Shown: piece by piece, positions 1-10,734 of the stretch
Layout of the letters: the number at the start of each line of letters is the position of its first letter
How positions within the stretch are numbered: position 1 is the first letter of the stretch
NCBI GenBank assembly: GCA_036250225.1
Contig: JAPZLL010000069.1
Coordinates: 1 to 64,000 of the forward strand
Reading direction: 5' to 3'
Length of the DNA: 64,000 nt
DNA from: Cercophora sp. LCS_1
Lineage: Eukaryota > Ascomycota > Sordariomycetes > Sordariales > Lasiosphaeriaceae
The notes under the pieces: generated by a model
The model's database searches: none
Told to the model about the DNA's origin: nothing
The model's input: only the letters and a program-made list of their open reading frames with translations
Translations under genes and position numbers: made by a program

Positions 1-86
1 AGAAGTTGGCCATTTCGGTGGGCTTGCTGAAGAACATGGAAATGGAGGTATGCTCCCCAAAGACATGATCATAGGTGTTTGGCCAG
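1..86 (-). CDS. possible exon of a minus-strand gene leaving the left edge
   Basis: On the minus strand a TGTCAG acceptor ends at 87 and is followed by an open frame that begins WPNTYDHVFGEHTSISMFF and runs off the window. The composition looks coding, but only about 28 codons are visible. A second minus-strand frame in the same stretch begins with ATG, so the frame is not certain. The putative intron upstream would contain the long homopolymer tract at 102-150. I do not recognise the family. Confidence 0.25.
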
Positions 87-101
87 CTGACACATGAAGG
101 G

Positions 102-150
102 CCCCCCCCCCCCCCCCCCAAAAAACAAAAAAAAAAAAAAAAAAAAAAAA
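102..150. repeat. C18 followed by interrupted poly-A tract
   Basis: Eighteen C residues (102-119) are followed by A6, one C, then A24. This is a simple homopolymer tract prone to slippage and sequencing error, with no coding value. It lies between the end of the amidoligase-like gene and the left edge. Confidence 0.9.
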
Positions 151-355
151 GCAACGCTGAGATGAGAATAACAGTGAGAACCCCAATATGGAGGTTAAGC
201 CCATTCTGTTTCCGAGTCTCCTTGGGGTATCATATCGTAGCCGACCAGACCAGACCAGTTCCAGGTTCCAAGTTCCAACTCCTTTTTGCTTCCCAAAACC
301 CAAAACCAAAAACCAATGATACAAGAAAGATACAAGAAATCATATAACACACGAC

Positions 356-1604
356 TCAAGCAACCCTGCTCGTCCTCTTGACCTGATGCCTCGCCCAATC
401 CTTCAACTTCATCCTCCCCACACACGGCGGCTCGGTCTCGACCCAGCGCAACCTAGCCGCCTCGTCGGCCGAGATGACTTCTGCGTCCCTCGCCGACGAC
501 CCCTTGGGATTGACGGGATCCGCCCTCTCAAACATGCGCTTGAGCTCCTCAATGTACATTCTCGAAAAGAAGCACCCGCGGGCCTCGTAGCGGATCCACT
601 TGCCCAGACCCTCCATGCTGGGCGTCTGCTTGGGCATGACGAAGAAGGCGCAGCTCAGACGGGCGAAGCACCCGACGAGAACGATCCACTTGACGGCCTC
701 GAGGGAATCGGTGACGCCAGGCGGCTGACGGAACTCAATGGTCCCCCGGCCCGTGTCGCCGCCCTTGTCGAGAGCCTGAAAGTTCCACCGAAAGGTCTCG
801 CAGGTGAAATCCTTGTCCTCGCCGAGGGCGTCGCCGGTGGGCGAGTCGACGGCGCACCAGTTCATGCGGGCGGCCAGGGCGGGGAAGGAATCCGTCTTGT
901 TGATGGCCTCGATGCACTCGTCGACGTTGCGGCGGCCCATGTACCGGTTGTGGCGGTTGCTCTTGGCGAAGACGGAGCGGCGTCGGTAGTAGGGCACCAG
1001 GGCGTCGAAGCAGCCCTCAAAGTAGAGCGAGGTGCTCGCGAGGCCCTTGGCTTCGGCCATGGTCCAGTACCCCCGTGCTGGGATGACGTGGATGTGCGTG
1101 CCGCAGGTGTGGTGGGTGGTGAGCTCAAAGTGGATGTTGAGCGTGGAGAAGACAATGTCGAAGAGGGGGATCCAGTCGTCGGCGCTGTGGGACGAGGTGG
1201 GCGGCCCGAAGAAGAAGTAGGGCGAGACGAGCTTGACGCCGAAGCGGTGGTCTTGGGGTTGGCGGGGGATGGTGAGGTCTTCGGTCAGCGTCCAGGAGGT
1301 GGAGGATGCCGTGGTCGAGGTGGGACCGAGGATGTGTGTGGGGATGTTGGCTTCACGGAGCTTGGAGCTGATCTCGTCCATGAGGGTCTGCGTGTTGGTG
1401 TGCCGGAGGCGTCGGCTGCGGAGGAGCAGGCCTAGCTCGGCGCAGATGAGGAAGTTGGGCCGGGGAGATTCGGGAGATGTCTTGTCTGCCGAGCCGAGGG
1501 CCAGTGTAGGCCGGCGGTGGTAGTGGTCATCGTAGTGGGTGGTGGAGGAATGAGGGTTGAAGGCATGCACCGTGTTGCGGGGTGCGAACCTGACGCGGGA
1601 AGTC

Positions 1605-1606
<2 letters not shown>
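356..1606 (-). CDS. amidoligase-like protein (fungal Amidoligase_2 family)
   Basis: A single-exon frame of 416 codons with ATG at 1606 and TGA at 356. The protein resembles the putative amidoligase enzyme family, an ATP-grasp/glutamine-synthetase-like fold that is common in filamentous fungi and has no settled substrate. Visible hallmarks are the ICAELGLLL strand near residue 52, the CGTHIHV motif near residue 168 and GTIEFRQPPG near residue 288. The CGTHIHV and EFR motifs are the family signature. Fungal homologues have been proposed to act in peptide or amide modification, but nothing here shows the substrate. A (CA)19 microsatellite forms the immediate 5' leader on the coding strand. A TATATA lies near 1795. 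The longest antisense frame over this gene is a GC-rich shadow. Confidence 0.8.

Positions 1607-1644
<38 letters not shown>
1607..1644. repeat. (TG)19 microsatellite abutting a start codon
   Basis: Nineteen TG units run without interruption up to the base next to the ATG of the amidoligase-like gene. On the transcribed strand this is (CA)19 directly before the start codon, so its length sets the 5' leader. Confidence 0.95.
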
Positions 1645-1646
<2 letters not shown>

Positions 1647-3569
1647 ATATATCAGGTAGCAAAACAGGTATTGGGTCAATGTTGGCGCAGTGTTGCGATT
1701 GCTTGCGAATTGGGGCCTGGGACTCGTGCCTTTAGTCTTGTTGCCTCTGGTGGACGAGGGAGAGGGGAAACGGGGAGTCGAAACAGGCAGAAGCTATATA
1801 TCTATCAGGCCGGCGTGACTTGGTGCTGCAGATGACGATCATGGCAGGTACGGGAGCCGCAGCCTTGAGCGGAGGTGGTAGTGTATGCAGCGAACTTGTG
1901 CGAGTGGCAGTGTTGCCTGGGTCTCGCGTCGCTGTGAGGCACCTCAATGGTCAGTTTCTCCAAAATCCTTACAGGGCTCTAACAGGCTGGCCGGCCTGAC
2001 CCGCAGCCCGCATGAAATGCGATGTTTCCGCAGCGACCCCACCCGCCCTTTGACCATCCGACTCATCGGCCAGCCGCAGGCGCCGACAAGTCCTAGATCC
2101 TGGAGGGATCCAATTGCGTCGATTAATGACGGCGCATTTCTGTCTGCCGTCAACAACCGACAACCGATGGCCGACGCCATGGACGATGCATTATCCGCTT
2201 GTCGCACCCGCTGCACGACATTTCCAGGCAATTGCGCTGCGGTGGACCCGTGATTGTCAGCCTCGCACGTCCATGTCTGGAAGAATGGAATTGATTAGGT
2301 TGATTTGCAGGTGCTACAACATGGCCGGTGTTTCGTCGGCCGCGTTATGTGAAAGCGCTGAGGTCGGGGTGAGGACGAAGAGGACGACAACGCCGACGCG
2401 GAAGGCAAAGAGTCTGGACGCTGCAGACGCGCAAGCACTGCCTCGTTGTGGAGGTGTGGAGAGGTGAGGACGCCGCGTGGGGTTCGTGAGGGGCTACCAC
2501 TCTAACCCGTTCTGGAGGCCGCCGCCAGGCGGCTGGAGTGTGGCTGCCCCCGGCGAACCTGGGTCGCGAACCACCCCGGCAGTTCGGGATGGATTGGCCA
2601 ACAATGCCTCCCTCTCAACTCGGCAGCAACCTTCCTACCCTTGCGAACCCGACAGACTGGAGCCGCCCAGGACGAGAATCCGGCCTCAAACCATCGTGGC
2701 CCCTTTTTCCTCGCTGTTTTCGATCACCAGACTCCGTTGCGGGCAGACGCGCGACTATTGCGCACAAAGCGGACGATCCGGGTCCCCAAAAACGGGTAAT
2801 GGTCGCACGGGCAGCCTGCGAAAGACAGCCAACACCTTTTTTTCCATGTTTCACAGGCGTATCTGGACATCGGATGCAGGGTCACCGAATGACGCGCAGT
2901 TCTGCACTTTCTGTCCCACGACAACCGCCGACAACTGTCACAGTGGCGAATGGCCATGTGGAGTTCGGATGCAACTCTGCCCATTCCGTCCGATGGTGTG
3001 TCCATGTCTTGAGCCCCAGACGCTCCAGCAAGAAGCAAAAAGGGGCATCAGCAAAGTGATCAATGGACAAAGGTGTATCCGAGAACCCCTGAATCGCAGA
3101 ACAAAGGCACCCAAAACACTCGAGACATCTGTTGACTTTTTTTTTTTTTTAAACGTCTGAGAATTGAGTTCGGGAGCATCATCCGTTCAGGGCCGGGGCT
3201 TATGTCCGGGCAACAAAGTCGGAGAAGCCATGCGTCTCTGCCACTGCCATGCTGTCAATGTAACACACACAACCTGCAACAGCACATTGATCAGGGTCTT
3301 GGCCGGAGGAAAATACAAGGCGAACTCGCCTCCTGGCAATTTTCTCCTTTGGAATTTGGCAATGCTTGCCTGCTGCGCCTGCGGTGTTTACCACAACACC
3401 AGCTTAGCATCATGTCCCCGTTGTCGATTATCGCCGCCCAACCTATCCATTCAACCACTCGCAGCCAACCAACAAGCCCATCGCTACCACCTACGCCCGT
3501 AAACTAAGATTGCATACATGGGCCCTCGGTGTTTGCTCCTTTGCTTTGATCCTCGTTCTGCAGCACGCT
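1645..3569. other. intergenic, no convincing gene
   Basis: About 1.9 kb. Open frames of up to 227 codons exist, but their composition is not protein-like and no family motif is visible. TATATA at 1795-1800 could serve the minus-strand amidoligase gene about 190 bp away. Confidence 0.6.
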
Positions 3570-3929
3570 TCATGGCTTGGACTGGTCGCTTTTCTTCCGG
3601 AAGCCGCCGAATGGCTGCTGTTGCTCCCCCATATGGCCGCCGCCCCCAAACCGTTGTATCACGTCGTCGGGCTGCTGCTGGTGCTGCCGCTGCCGCTGTT
3701 GGTGCGGTGGTGGTACCAGCCACGACTTGCTTCTGACCAGCTCCTGCTCTCGCCTCCTTTCACACTTCGGACACAACTCATCCTGTCGGAGAATCTTGCG
3801 CCATCTTGTGTGATCGTGACCCCCACCGCCGCCTGGATGTCTGAGGTCGCCAAAGGCCACGGCATGGCACCCAAAGATGTGAATTTGAGGATACGAGTCC
3901 ATGAGAGCTGAGGTGCTAGTGTCGTCCAT
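3570..3929 (-). CDS. hypothetical small Cys/Gln-rich protein
   Basis: A frame of 119 codons with ATG at 3929 and TGA at 3570. The protein has a Gly run, a basic/aromatic segment (HDHTRWRKILRQDELCPKC, residues about 38-56) with one CxxC pair followed by Arg/Glu-rich residues, then a Gln/His-rich tail and GGFRKKSDQSKP at the end. The CxxC and charged segment look like real protein. The tail is low complexity. No family is recognised. An overlapping plus-strand frame of 133 codons (3510-3911) is Leu-rich and less natural. It lies downstream of, and on the same strand as, the lactate dehydrogenase gene. Confidence 0.4.
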   Translation of the reverse strand: MDDTSTSALMDSYPQIHIFGCHAVAFGDLRHPGGGGGHDHTRWRKILRQDELCPKCERRREQELVRSKSWLVPPPHQQRQRQHQQQPDDVIQRFGGGGHMGEQQQPFGGFRKKSDQSKP

Positions 3930-4144
3930 GTCTCGGAGTTTGCTGTTTGATGCCTTTGAATTGAAATCACGTCTCTGGTATCTTGGTTCATTTCAAACAT
4001 GTTATATATACACCAGTAGGAACTGTGTGTAGCATTTTTGAAGAGAATCGACCGATATCTCCCGCTTTCATGGTAACAAAACAGACCACTGACAGCGTGA
4101 AAGCTCATAATACCCCGCTCGGTACTTTGGCTGGCTGCCAATGC

Positions 4145-4176
4145 ATTTCTTTCTTTCTCTCTTTCTTTCTTTCTGT
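4145..4176. repeat. CTTT-type microsatellite
   Basis: An imperfect TTTC/CTTT repeat about 30 bp long in the 3' flank of the lactate dehydrogenase gene. Confidence 0.7.
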
Positions 4177-4268
4177 AAACTGAAACGACACGACCAGAGA
4201 GAAATATGAGAACTGACAGAAAAACCCTTTTGGTGTCAGAGACCTCTCAAGTTACACCTTGCAGAATA

Positions 4269-5357
4269 TCAGCCGCCCTTGGCAGTCAAAAACGCCTCCT
4301 CAATATGCTTGGCCGACAACCTCACCCCTTCCTTCTCGACATCGTTCAACAACAGCTGCACATCCTGATGCGCCCCAGAGTGGTTGAGCTTGCTCGGCAT
4401 GCTCAACGCCACGGGTCCAACGCCCTCGTACATACCCACCCTCGAAACAGTCACCAGAGCGTCCGTGTTCTTGACAATGTTCTCGACAATGCCGACAAGC
4501 ACCGACGCCACACCAAAGTTGGTCTTTCCCTTGCGTTGAATAATCTCATACGCTGCACCTCTCGTCCGTTGCGCAACCCCCTTCATGGCCTCTTCGTCGT
4601 ATTTAATCCCTTTTTGCTTGCAATATTCCCACAACCGCATGCCCGCAATACTCGCGAGCGACCACACGGGGATCTGGCTGTCCCCGTGCTCACCAATAAT
4701 CACCGCATGCACGTTTCGCGGGTTGACGTGGTAATACTTGCTCAACTCGTGTCTGAAGCGCGTGGTGTCCTGTGTTTTCTAGTCAACCCCATCTCCTTTC
4801 CATTGTCAGAAAAAATAAAAAAAAAAAAAACTCACCATGGCCGTCCCACTCCCAATAACCCTCTCAACCGGGAAGCCCGAGAGCTCATACGCGGCGTGCG
4901 TCAGCACATCAACCGGATTCGTAGCCACCAGTAAGATCGTGTCGGGCGCCGCTTTGGCAATCTGCGGAACAATCGACTTGAACAAGTTGTAGTTTGTCAG
5001 CACCAGGTCCAGCCGCGTCTGGCCCGGCTTCTGGTTCACGCCCGCCGTGATGATGACGATGGTTGAGCCCGCGCAGTCGTCATAGCTTTTTGCCGCCCTG
5101 ACTTTGGCGTGGGCAAAGTGTGCTGCGTGGCTCAGGTCGATGACTTCGCCTTCTGCGCGGGCGGTGTCGATATCTAGCAACAAGATTTCGGAGGCGAGGT
5201 TGCTGAGAAGGAGGGCGTAGGCTGTTGTCACACCGACGGAACCAGCGCCGATTATGGTGATTTTGATGGACTTCAAGGTGTTGTCAGTTGGTTTCTGGTG
5301 TTTGTTGTCGCTGGGGGCCGTTCAACTCACTTTGGCGGGGTCTGTGTGGTGAGACAT
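4269..5357 (-). CDS. L-lactate dehydrogenase (NAD-dependent)
   Basis: Three exons: 5331-5357, 4836-5270 and 4269-4769 (complement), giving 320 aa. The first exon is only nine codons (MSHHTDPAK), placed by GTGAGT at 5330 and an AAG acceptor before 5270. Without it the frame has no ATG. The second intron (4770-4835) ends CACAG. The Rossmann motif GAGSVG is at residues 17-22. NQKPGQTRLDL carries Gln at the position that selects lactate over malate (102 in the usual numbering) and the catalytic Arg. D155/R158 and H182 in GEHGDSQIPVW complete the active site. The enzyme interconverts pyruvate and L-lactate in the cytosol. The length is normal for the family. The active-site loop is of the type common in bacterial LDHs. 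A malate dehydrogenase would carry Arg at the specificity position, so LDH is preferred. Confidence 0.9.
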
Positions 5358-6785
5358 TTCGCTTGTTGTTTGCGAAGGATGGGTTACAGTGACCCGGCAG
5401 GAGGAGATGTGGTGATTTCGGAGATAGGGGGTTGCTGCGCGAGTATGTTTTGCGAGACGTTACCCGGATATGATATTGGGCATGGGTGGGAAAAGGGTGG
5501 TGGTTGTCGTGGGGGCTTGTTTTGACCGGAAGACGCCGGCGAACCCGGAGCGGGAAAAAGGTGAGCAGATGGCAGGGACAGCCGGTTGATTGGGCTGATT
5601 GGGCTGATTGGGTGGATGGGTGCAGTAGTGGTGAGAGCCAAGATGTTGTGGATCGCTCAGCTCGTCCTGTTTCTGGTCCCCGACAAGCAGAAAAGACACT
5701 ACGAATGCCTTGGGGCCTGAAATGCTCGGCTCGTGGTCAGATGTCGGCCCACGGGTGGCACGGGGAAACAGCTGCAAGCTTTGGAGTGTGGTGGATTCCA
5801 CCGTTCCAAGTTTCGCCAACCAGCCCGTATCTGCGTTGCGAATTGGTGGGGTGACTTTGCGGGAAAAAAGGTGGGTCTTGGCGGTCGCCTCACGACTTTC
5901 GCTTGGCTGGGCACCAACGGGTGGGGTGGTTGCTGGGTCGAGACCCCGCTTGCTTGCAGTCAGCATCGAGCAATGGTCTTGTTGCACAAAGATATGGTCT
6001 GCTTTGTCAACTTCATCAATGTGGCGACACCCGACGAAAGCCCGCGGAGCTGGTCTCTTACGGACCGTGATGCGTGACGCGAAGCCCTTGTGTGCTTTCA
6101 GCCCATGCATTTATGCCCAGGCGGCTTATTGGTGTCTTGAGCCGAAGAAAGGACACAAGGTCTTTACAGCTTGTGTTTTGAGACATGCTATGCTTATTGA
6201 GTGCTTTGAAGGCGCGCAAGGCAATTTCGAAGCTCTCCATTGTATTGCCGAAACAAGTGAAACGTATGGGTTGCAAATCGACTGAGATTGAGGGTGAAGT
6301 CAAGTCGACGATGGTTCTGCTGATGAGTGACGCATCGGCCTGGGAGCATTATTCATCGCGGAGAGACAAGTGTCCTGTGAAGTGACAGACAGAGCACCAC
6401 TCTCCCACATCAAATTGCGCTGCAGGTCAACGCTTGTCTTCCAGTCTTCTAAGGGCGATGTGCCGCCGAGTTGATATCAATCGTCAAAGAAAATAACGTC
6501 CGAGGAAATGATCGGCAAGTGAGGAAAAGCATGACAGGGAGGCTTGCAGGTTGCAGAACTCGCCAAGATGCACTGTGACTCGGCAAATGGAGTCTTGTCT
6601 GCGGGAGGAAGGAAAGAGGGTAGCTGTGGGTCATAACGAAGATGAGGCCTTGTGTTTGTGAGTGAAAAGTGCGTTAGAATTATCTGCCCACAATTCATGC
6701 AGGTTCCATTGGTGTGGGAGGCTCAATCGTGGTCCTCGTTTTTTGTTTCATTGGCTTGAAGGCCTAGTCAGAATACGAGCCTTCG
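5358..6785. other. intergenic, short tandem repeat, no gene seen
   Basis: The 5' flank of the lactate dehydrogenase gene. It contains three 9-bp copies of GATTGGGCT (5588-5614). The open frames here lack protein-like composition. Confidence 0.55.
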
Positions 6786-7815
6786 GTGAGTCGACGGGCC
6801 TCAGAATGGGTCGCTGGTGGCTTGGATGCTTCATCCAATGGCTTAGGGCTGAATGCATCACCAATTGGGACATCGGCTTTCACTGCCACGGTCGCCATGC
6901 ATCACGAACTGCAATCCCGCATCTGCTATCTTTCGCTGCAAATTTTGGCCTTCAGCCTCTTTGGTTCCCCCGAGTCCTCTTTGCTCAACCAGACAGATCG
7001 GCCTGTCGAGATTTTAACATTGCTTCCTCGCTGAGGGCTTGAGAGGAAGGTGCTCAATTTCCAAGAGGAGGGGAAGCGTGAGGTCTTTGCTATTTCCACC
7101 TTCGGATGTTAGTAGAGTTCAAAGGCAGACGACATTATGGACTTGACGGGAAGTTTCGATGCTGTCGAGCTAGGCTTGGGCCTGGAGGCAATCTGGATTT
7201 CCAGGAGGAATTTCAGCAGACGGGAAGGGTGGCGCTCATTGAACTCTAGCCTCTGGTCGGCTTCATGCTCAACTGCGGCCCAGCTGCAGACGTCGCATGC
7301 AACATCTATTCACTCAGAGTGGTTAGCTCCGGTCTGGGCTCCGCTCGAGGCCGTCTCCATTGCAAAGGTGATATCGAAGAGCCCAAGTTCGTTTTTTACT
7401 CCAACTTATTCGAATATCGTAGATTGCCAACCAACTCGATGACTACTTCCACCGCCTTACATCGCGCTGTAGCGTGCTAAATACAGCCTTCCGAGGTGTC
7501 AAATCTACAGAAAGCTCTTCTCGACGTATAAACAACTCTGCTTCGCCATTTTCCAGCAATAAGCTAAGGGTGTCTGAATTTTTGTCGACTCTCTTCTTCA
7601 GACCTCCCCGGAAGGAACTCGAGACCGATGTGAAACCATCTACCGATCCGCTGACACGATAGACCAAGCTAAACCCAAACCACAACCCCAACGACTTTCC
7701 CGAGTACAAGGCCCACAGCCATGTGGCGACCGACGCCCTCGCCTATGCCTTTGGAACACTCTCCAAGCGTGACAGGGTGGTATGCGGCGACCATGGACAA
7801 TACGTCGCACGGTGA
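6786..7815 (+). pseudogene. coding-like stretch broken by stops and frame changes
   Basis: Several consecutive stretches read like protein but in different frames or past stops. A frame from about 6786 runs to TGA at 7032 and continues coding-like to TAG at 7108. A stretch near 7120-7190 is followed by one in another frame from about 7190 to 7430 with an internal TAG. A third frame from about 7418 to 7815 contains LDDYFHRLTSRCSVLNTAF and, after a TAG at 7660, NDFPEYKAHSHVATDALAY. Some breaks could be introns: CTGAC plus ATAG just before 7663 looks like a branch site and acceptor. Either a multi-intron gene or a decayed one would fit. I recognise no family. Confidence 0.35.
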
Positions 7816-8423
7816 AGCCTTGCTTGCTTCCCGCAGGTTCTCATGCTTGTATGTTTTGTTAATCGGTGAGTTTCTGGTTTGGAGCGAGTCGGAGAGATGG
7901 TGAAGGGAAAGGTGGATGTGATGTGATACTTCGATTCTACACACTCTTTTCATCCCTTCAGTTGGATATTGTTTCACTTTCGGTCAAAGTTGATTTCATA
8001 GCTTAATGGGAAAGCACTTCTCGAGCCCTTGAGAACTGAACATAGCTATGGCTAAGAGAGAGGATGCGTGCCCTCGATGCGCGAGGAACAAAGAAGAAGA
8101 GCGCTCAAGTTTAACCCAAAGCAATGAATGTATTAAGTGTACCCAAAGGGTAGCACAAAAAAGCCAATCTATCTCTCCAGTCTGATTACGCACACATGTC
8201 TAGACATGAATATTACAAAGCCATGATGTGAATAACAAATGCTCATGTTTGCAAACGCCCCTGATACACACCCTCTTACAGCCCCTGAATCACCATAAGC
8301 CCAGCCAGTCAGCTCAACCTAGCAGCCGAGCGCGTACCTGAGTCTCAAGCGATAGAAACCCCAAGATCAGTTAAATCAACCTAGTAGCCGACATCAAAGC
8401 CTGAACCCGGTAGCAAAGCCAAT
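7816..8423. other. intergenic, nothing seen
   Basis: The 3' flank of the minus-strand Asn/Gly-repeat gene. No frame or repeat of note. Confidence 0.5.
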
Positions 8424-9476
8424 CTAGCAGTTAAGGCAGAACGACTGAGCACTGTTATCAACAAGCGCCAAGTTGACGCTGAGAACATCATCGCTGTCAC
8501 CAAGGAAGTAGAGGCAGTTGTTGGCAGTGAGACCGGTGGAGAAAGTGACACCGAGGCAGTTGGTGAGGGTGCCGGGAAGCGCGAGGACGGCCTGGACGGC
8601 GGCAACACCGCAGCGCTGGACGCAAGCCGAGGCCGAGTTAGCAGTGGCCGTGGTGCCGCCGGCAATGGGAGAGAAGTTGATACCGCAGCGCGTGGCGAGG
8701 GTGAGGGGGACGTCGGGCAGGGCGGTGGTGGTGGTGGTGGTGCCGCCGGTGACGCCGCCGAGGAGGCCGCCAAGGAGAGGAGCGAGGCCGCCCAGGATGG
8801 GGTTGAGGGTGTCGTCGAGGGTCTCGCCGAGGTCGCCAATGAGGCCGCTGAGGTTGACAATGTCTTGGTTGGTAACTTGGATGCCGCTGAGGGGGAGGAG
8901 GACGGTGAGGGCGTTGTTGGCGCAGACGCCGACGCCGTTGTTGCCACCGTTGTTGTTCCCGCCGTTGTTGTTACCACCGTTGTTGTTGCCATTGTTGTTC
9001 CCGTTGTTGTTGCCGTTATTGTTGCCGCCGTTATTGTTACCGCCGTTGTTGTTGCTGTTGCTGCCTCCATTGTTTCCTCCGTTGTTGCCATTGCCGTTGC
9101 CGTTACCACCAGCCCCTGCAAGGCCCGTAGCGCCAGGCAGAGTAGCGGCCCAAGCAGTGGGACTCCAGATGGAAGGAGAGCGCTTCTATAGTCACTAGTC
9201 GTCAGCAGAGTCCTCGAGAATAGTTGTAGAATAAGGGAAACCTACAGCTCGGCCACCGACAGAGCCGTGAGTGCGAGGGGCCGGGGCCGCGAGGTGACCG
9301 ACCGCAGTGGGCGTCACCACAATGACCTGGGGATGAACCTTGACGTCCACAGGCTTGGGGCCAGTACCGACTTCGATGGAGCCGCAGGCCGGGTAGAGCG
9401 AGGCGAGGTCGACCTTGCAAACGCCTCCAGGGGCCTGGAAGACGGGGAGGTTGGCGAGTCTGGGAATGAGAGACAT
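8424..9476 (-). CDS. Asn/Gly-repeat, cysteine-rich protein (surface or wall-type, unknown)
   Basis: Two exons, 9246-9476 and 8424-9185 (complement), 330 aa. The intron begins GTAGGT and ends TATAG. Residues 1-77 hold two cysteines and a short hydrophobic beta-type segment. The junction creates RAKR, a Kex2-like site. Residues about 100-150 are a low-complexity (N)2-3(G)1-2 array encoded by AAC/GGC repeats. The last 160 residues carry eight single cysteines, spaced somewhat like a PAN/apple-type module (ACVQRC, TNCLGV, NNCLYFLGD) and ending FCLNC. There are no CC pairs, so it is not a hydrophobin. No classical signal peptide follows the chosen ATG, which is odd for such a composition, and an upstream 5' exon is possible. 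A clean TATA box lies 200 bp upstream. Function unknown. Confidence 0.65.
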
Positions 9477-9675
9477 GTTGAAGGATTGGGTTGGAAAGTG
9501 GTTGTGAGTAGGAGTGAGTGAATGAGTGAGTGGCCGGAGTTTGTCAAGCTGAAGCAAAGCGAAGCAAAGTGCTAAAGAGAGTGTGAAGTCCGCTGAAAGA
9601 GTGGCAGATCGGATAATGACTCGAATGCTGATGGTGGTAAGGAAAGAGACTGCTGTTGGAGAGAGAACAGGTCGG

Positions 9676-9683
9676 CTTATATA
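9676..9683 (-). promoter_or_regulatory. TATA box of the Asn/Gly-repeat gene
   Basis: TATATAAG on the minus strand, about 200 bp before the ATG at 9476. A CT/CA-rich leader (CACTCATTCACTC..., TTCAAC before ATG) typical of fungal 5' untranslated regions lies between them. Confidence 0.5.
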
Positions 9684-10734
9684 CACTTTTTATGTCGTGT
9701 TTCTCCCCTCGGATTCCTGTCATCGATCCATTCCAATTTCCACCGAGCCTGCGCAATGACAGCTCGGTTGGGCGTCTCGGTCGAATGTTTGGACTCCCTC
9801 GGCGGTTTGGTGGTGAGAAGGTCTGACTTGGGCCGTCTCCCCGAGAATTGACGCATTGGCAACCAAAAAAGAAAGCACACCGCAAATTTTGCTATGTTGG
9901 TGTCCATCTCCCGTCGTATCCCTCAATAGACGAGCGCGCCAGTGAAGGATCTGGCAGGTCTCTAGGGATCAGGTGAAGCCCCTCGGGATTGCAAATTCCT
10001 CATCTAACAACACCGGGGCCCTCAAAGGAGAAACTCCGTTCCATCTCAAAGGCCAACATCATCAGGGAGCTCTTGAAGCAAGGACTGACCCCAAAGTATG
10101 AAGTGCATGCATATCTCCGGGGAGCTGCCCAGACCGGGACGGATCGGTCGCTCGGACATTGTCTCAGAGCCACAATAGCGGGACGGTCTTGTCGGCGTCG
10201 CATTTGCGGGCCACAGGGAGCCTCAAGCGTCGATCTATGCTACATCAGCGGGGAAACAAGCGGTTGAAACTTCCTGACAGTGCGCATTACGTACATGTGT
10301 ACTCGGTCCAAAGTTCTGGGGCTGGTGTCAAGACCGGATCGACTATGCCTGAGCGACGACCCGAGCGGCTCCCTGTGCAGGTCTATCAGCTCCTGTCACA
10401 ACCCAGTCTAATCCTCGTTGCTTTTTCCTAACCAGCCACAAACACAAGAACAGACGCACAAAGTCATATACGAATAAAGAATTATCATTTGTGCCTTGAA
10501 CACCTCCCATGCGAACTTGTACTGTGTACATTGACACACACAAAAATGAACTACACGTTTGCCCCCAGTGGATGCAAGCAAAAACACACATCACGCCCAA
10601 AGGTTAACCATGAGGTAAAACTAACTGGAGAAGAGAACACCGTGCACACCCGTCCGCTGCATTTGCCCGCGCTGGCCGGGTTCATCGCCGGCAAGCTAAG
10701 GTTTGGCCGGCCCCCCCTTCTGTTCCGTGTCATC
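9684..10734. other. intergenic, nothing seen
   Basis: About 1 kb between the promoter of the repeat protein and the 3' end of the kinase gene. No protein-like frame. Confidence 0.5.

Noticed and set aside
386..1435. A 349-codon plus-strand frame antisense to the amidoligase-like gene
   Set aside because: Val/Gly/Asp-rich composition is the mirror of a GC-rich coding strand; no family motif, and the minus-strand protein has a clear signature.
2477..3160. A 227-codon frame in the spacer between the amidoligase and LDH genes
   Set aside because: Composition is Pro/Arg/Thr-heavy with no recognisable structure, and it ends in poly-Phe from a T run.
8381..9121. A Thr/Ala/Ser-rich 246-codon frame over the repeat gene
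   Set aside because: It is the frame-shifted reading of the Asn/Gly array and lacks a domain; the neighbouring frame gives Cys-rich protein with splice signals.
8424..9476. Class I or II hydrophobin
   Set aside because: Eight cysteines are present but there are no CC pairs and no signal peptide, so the hydrophobin pattern is not met.
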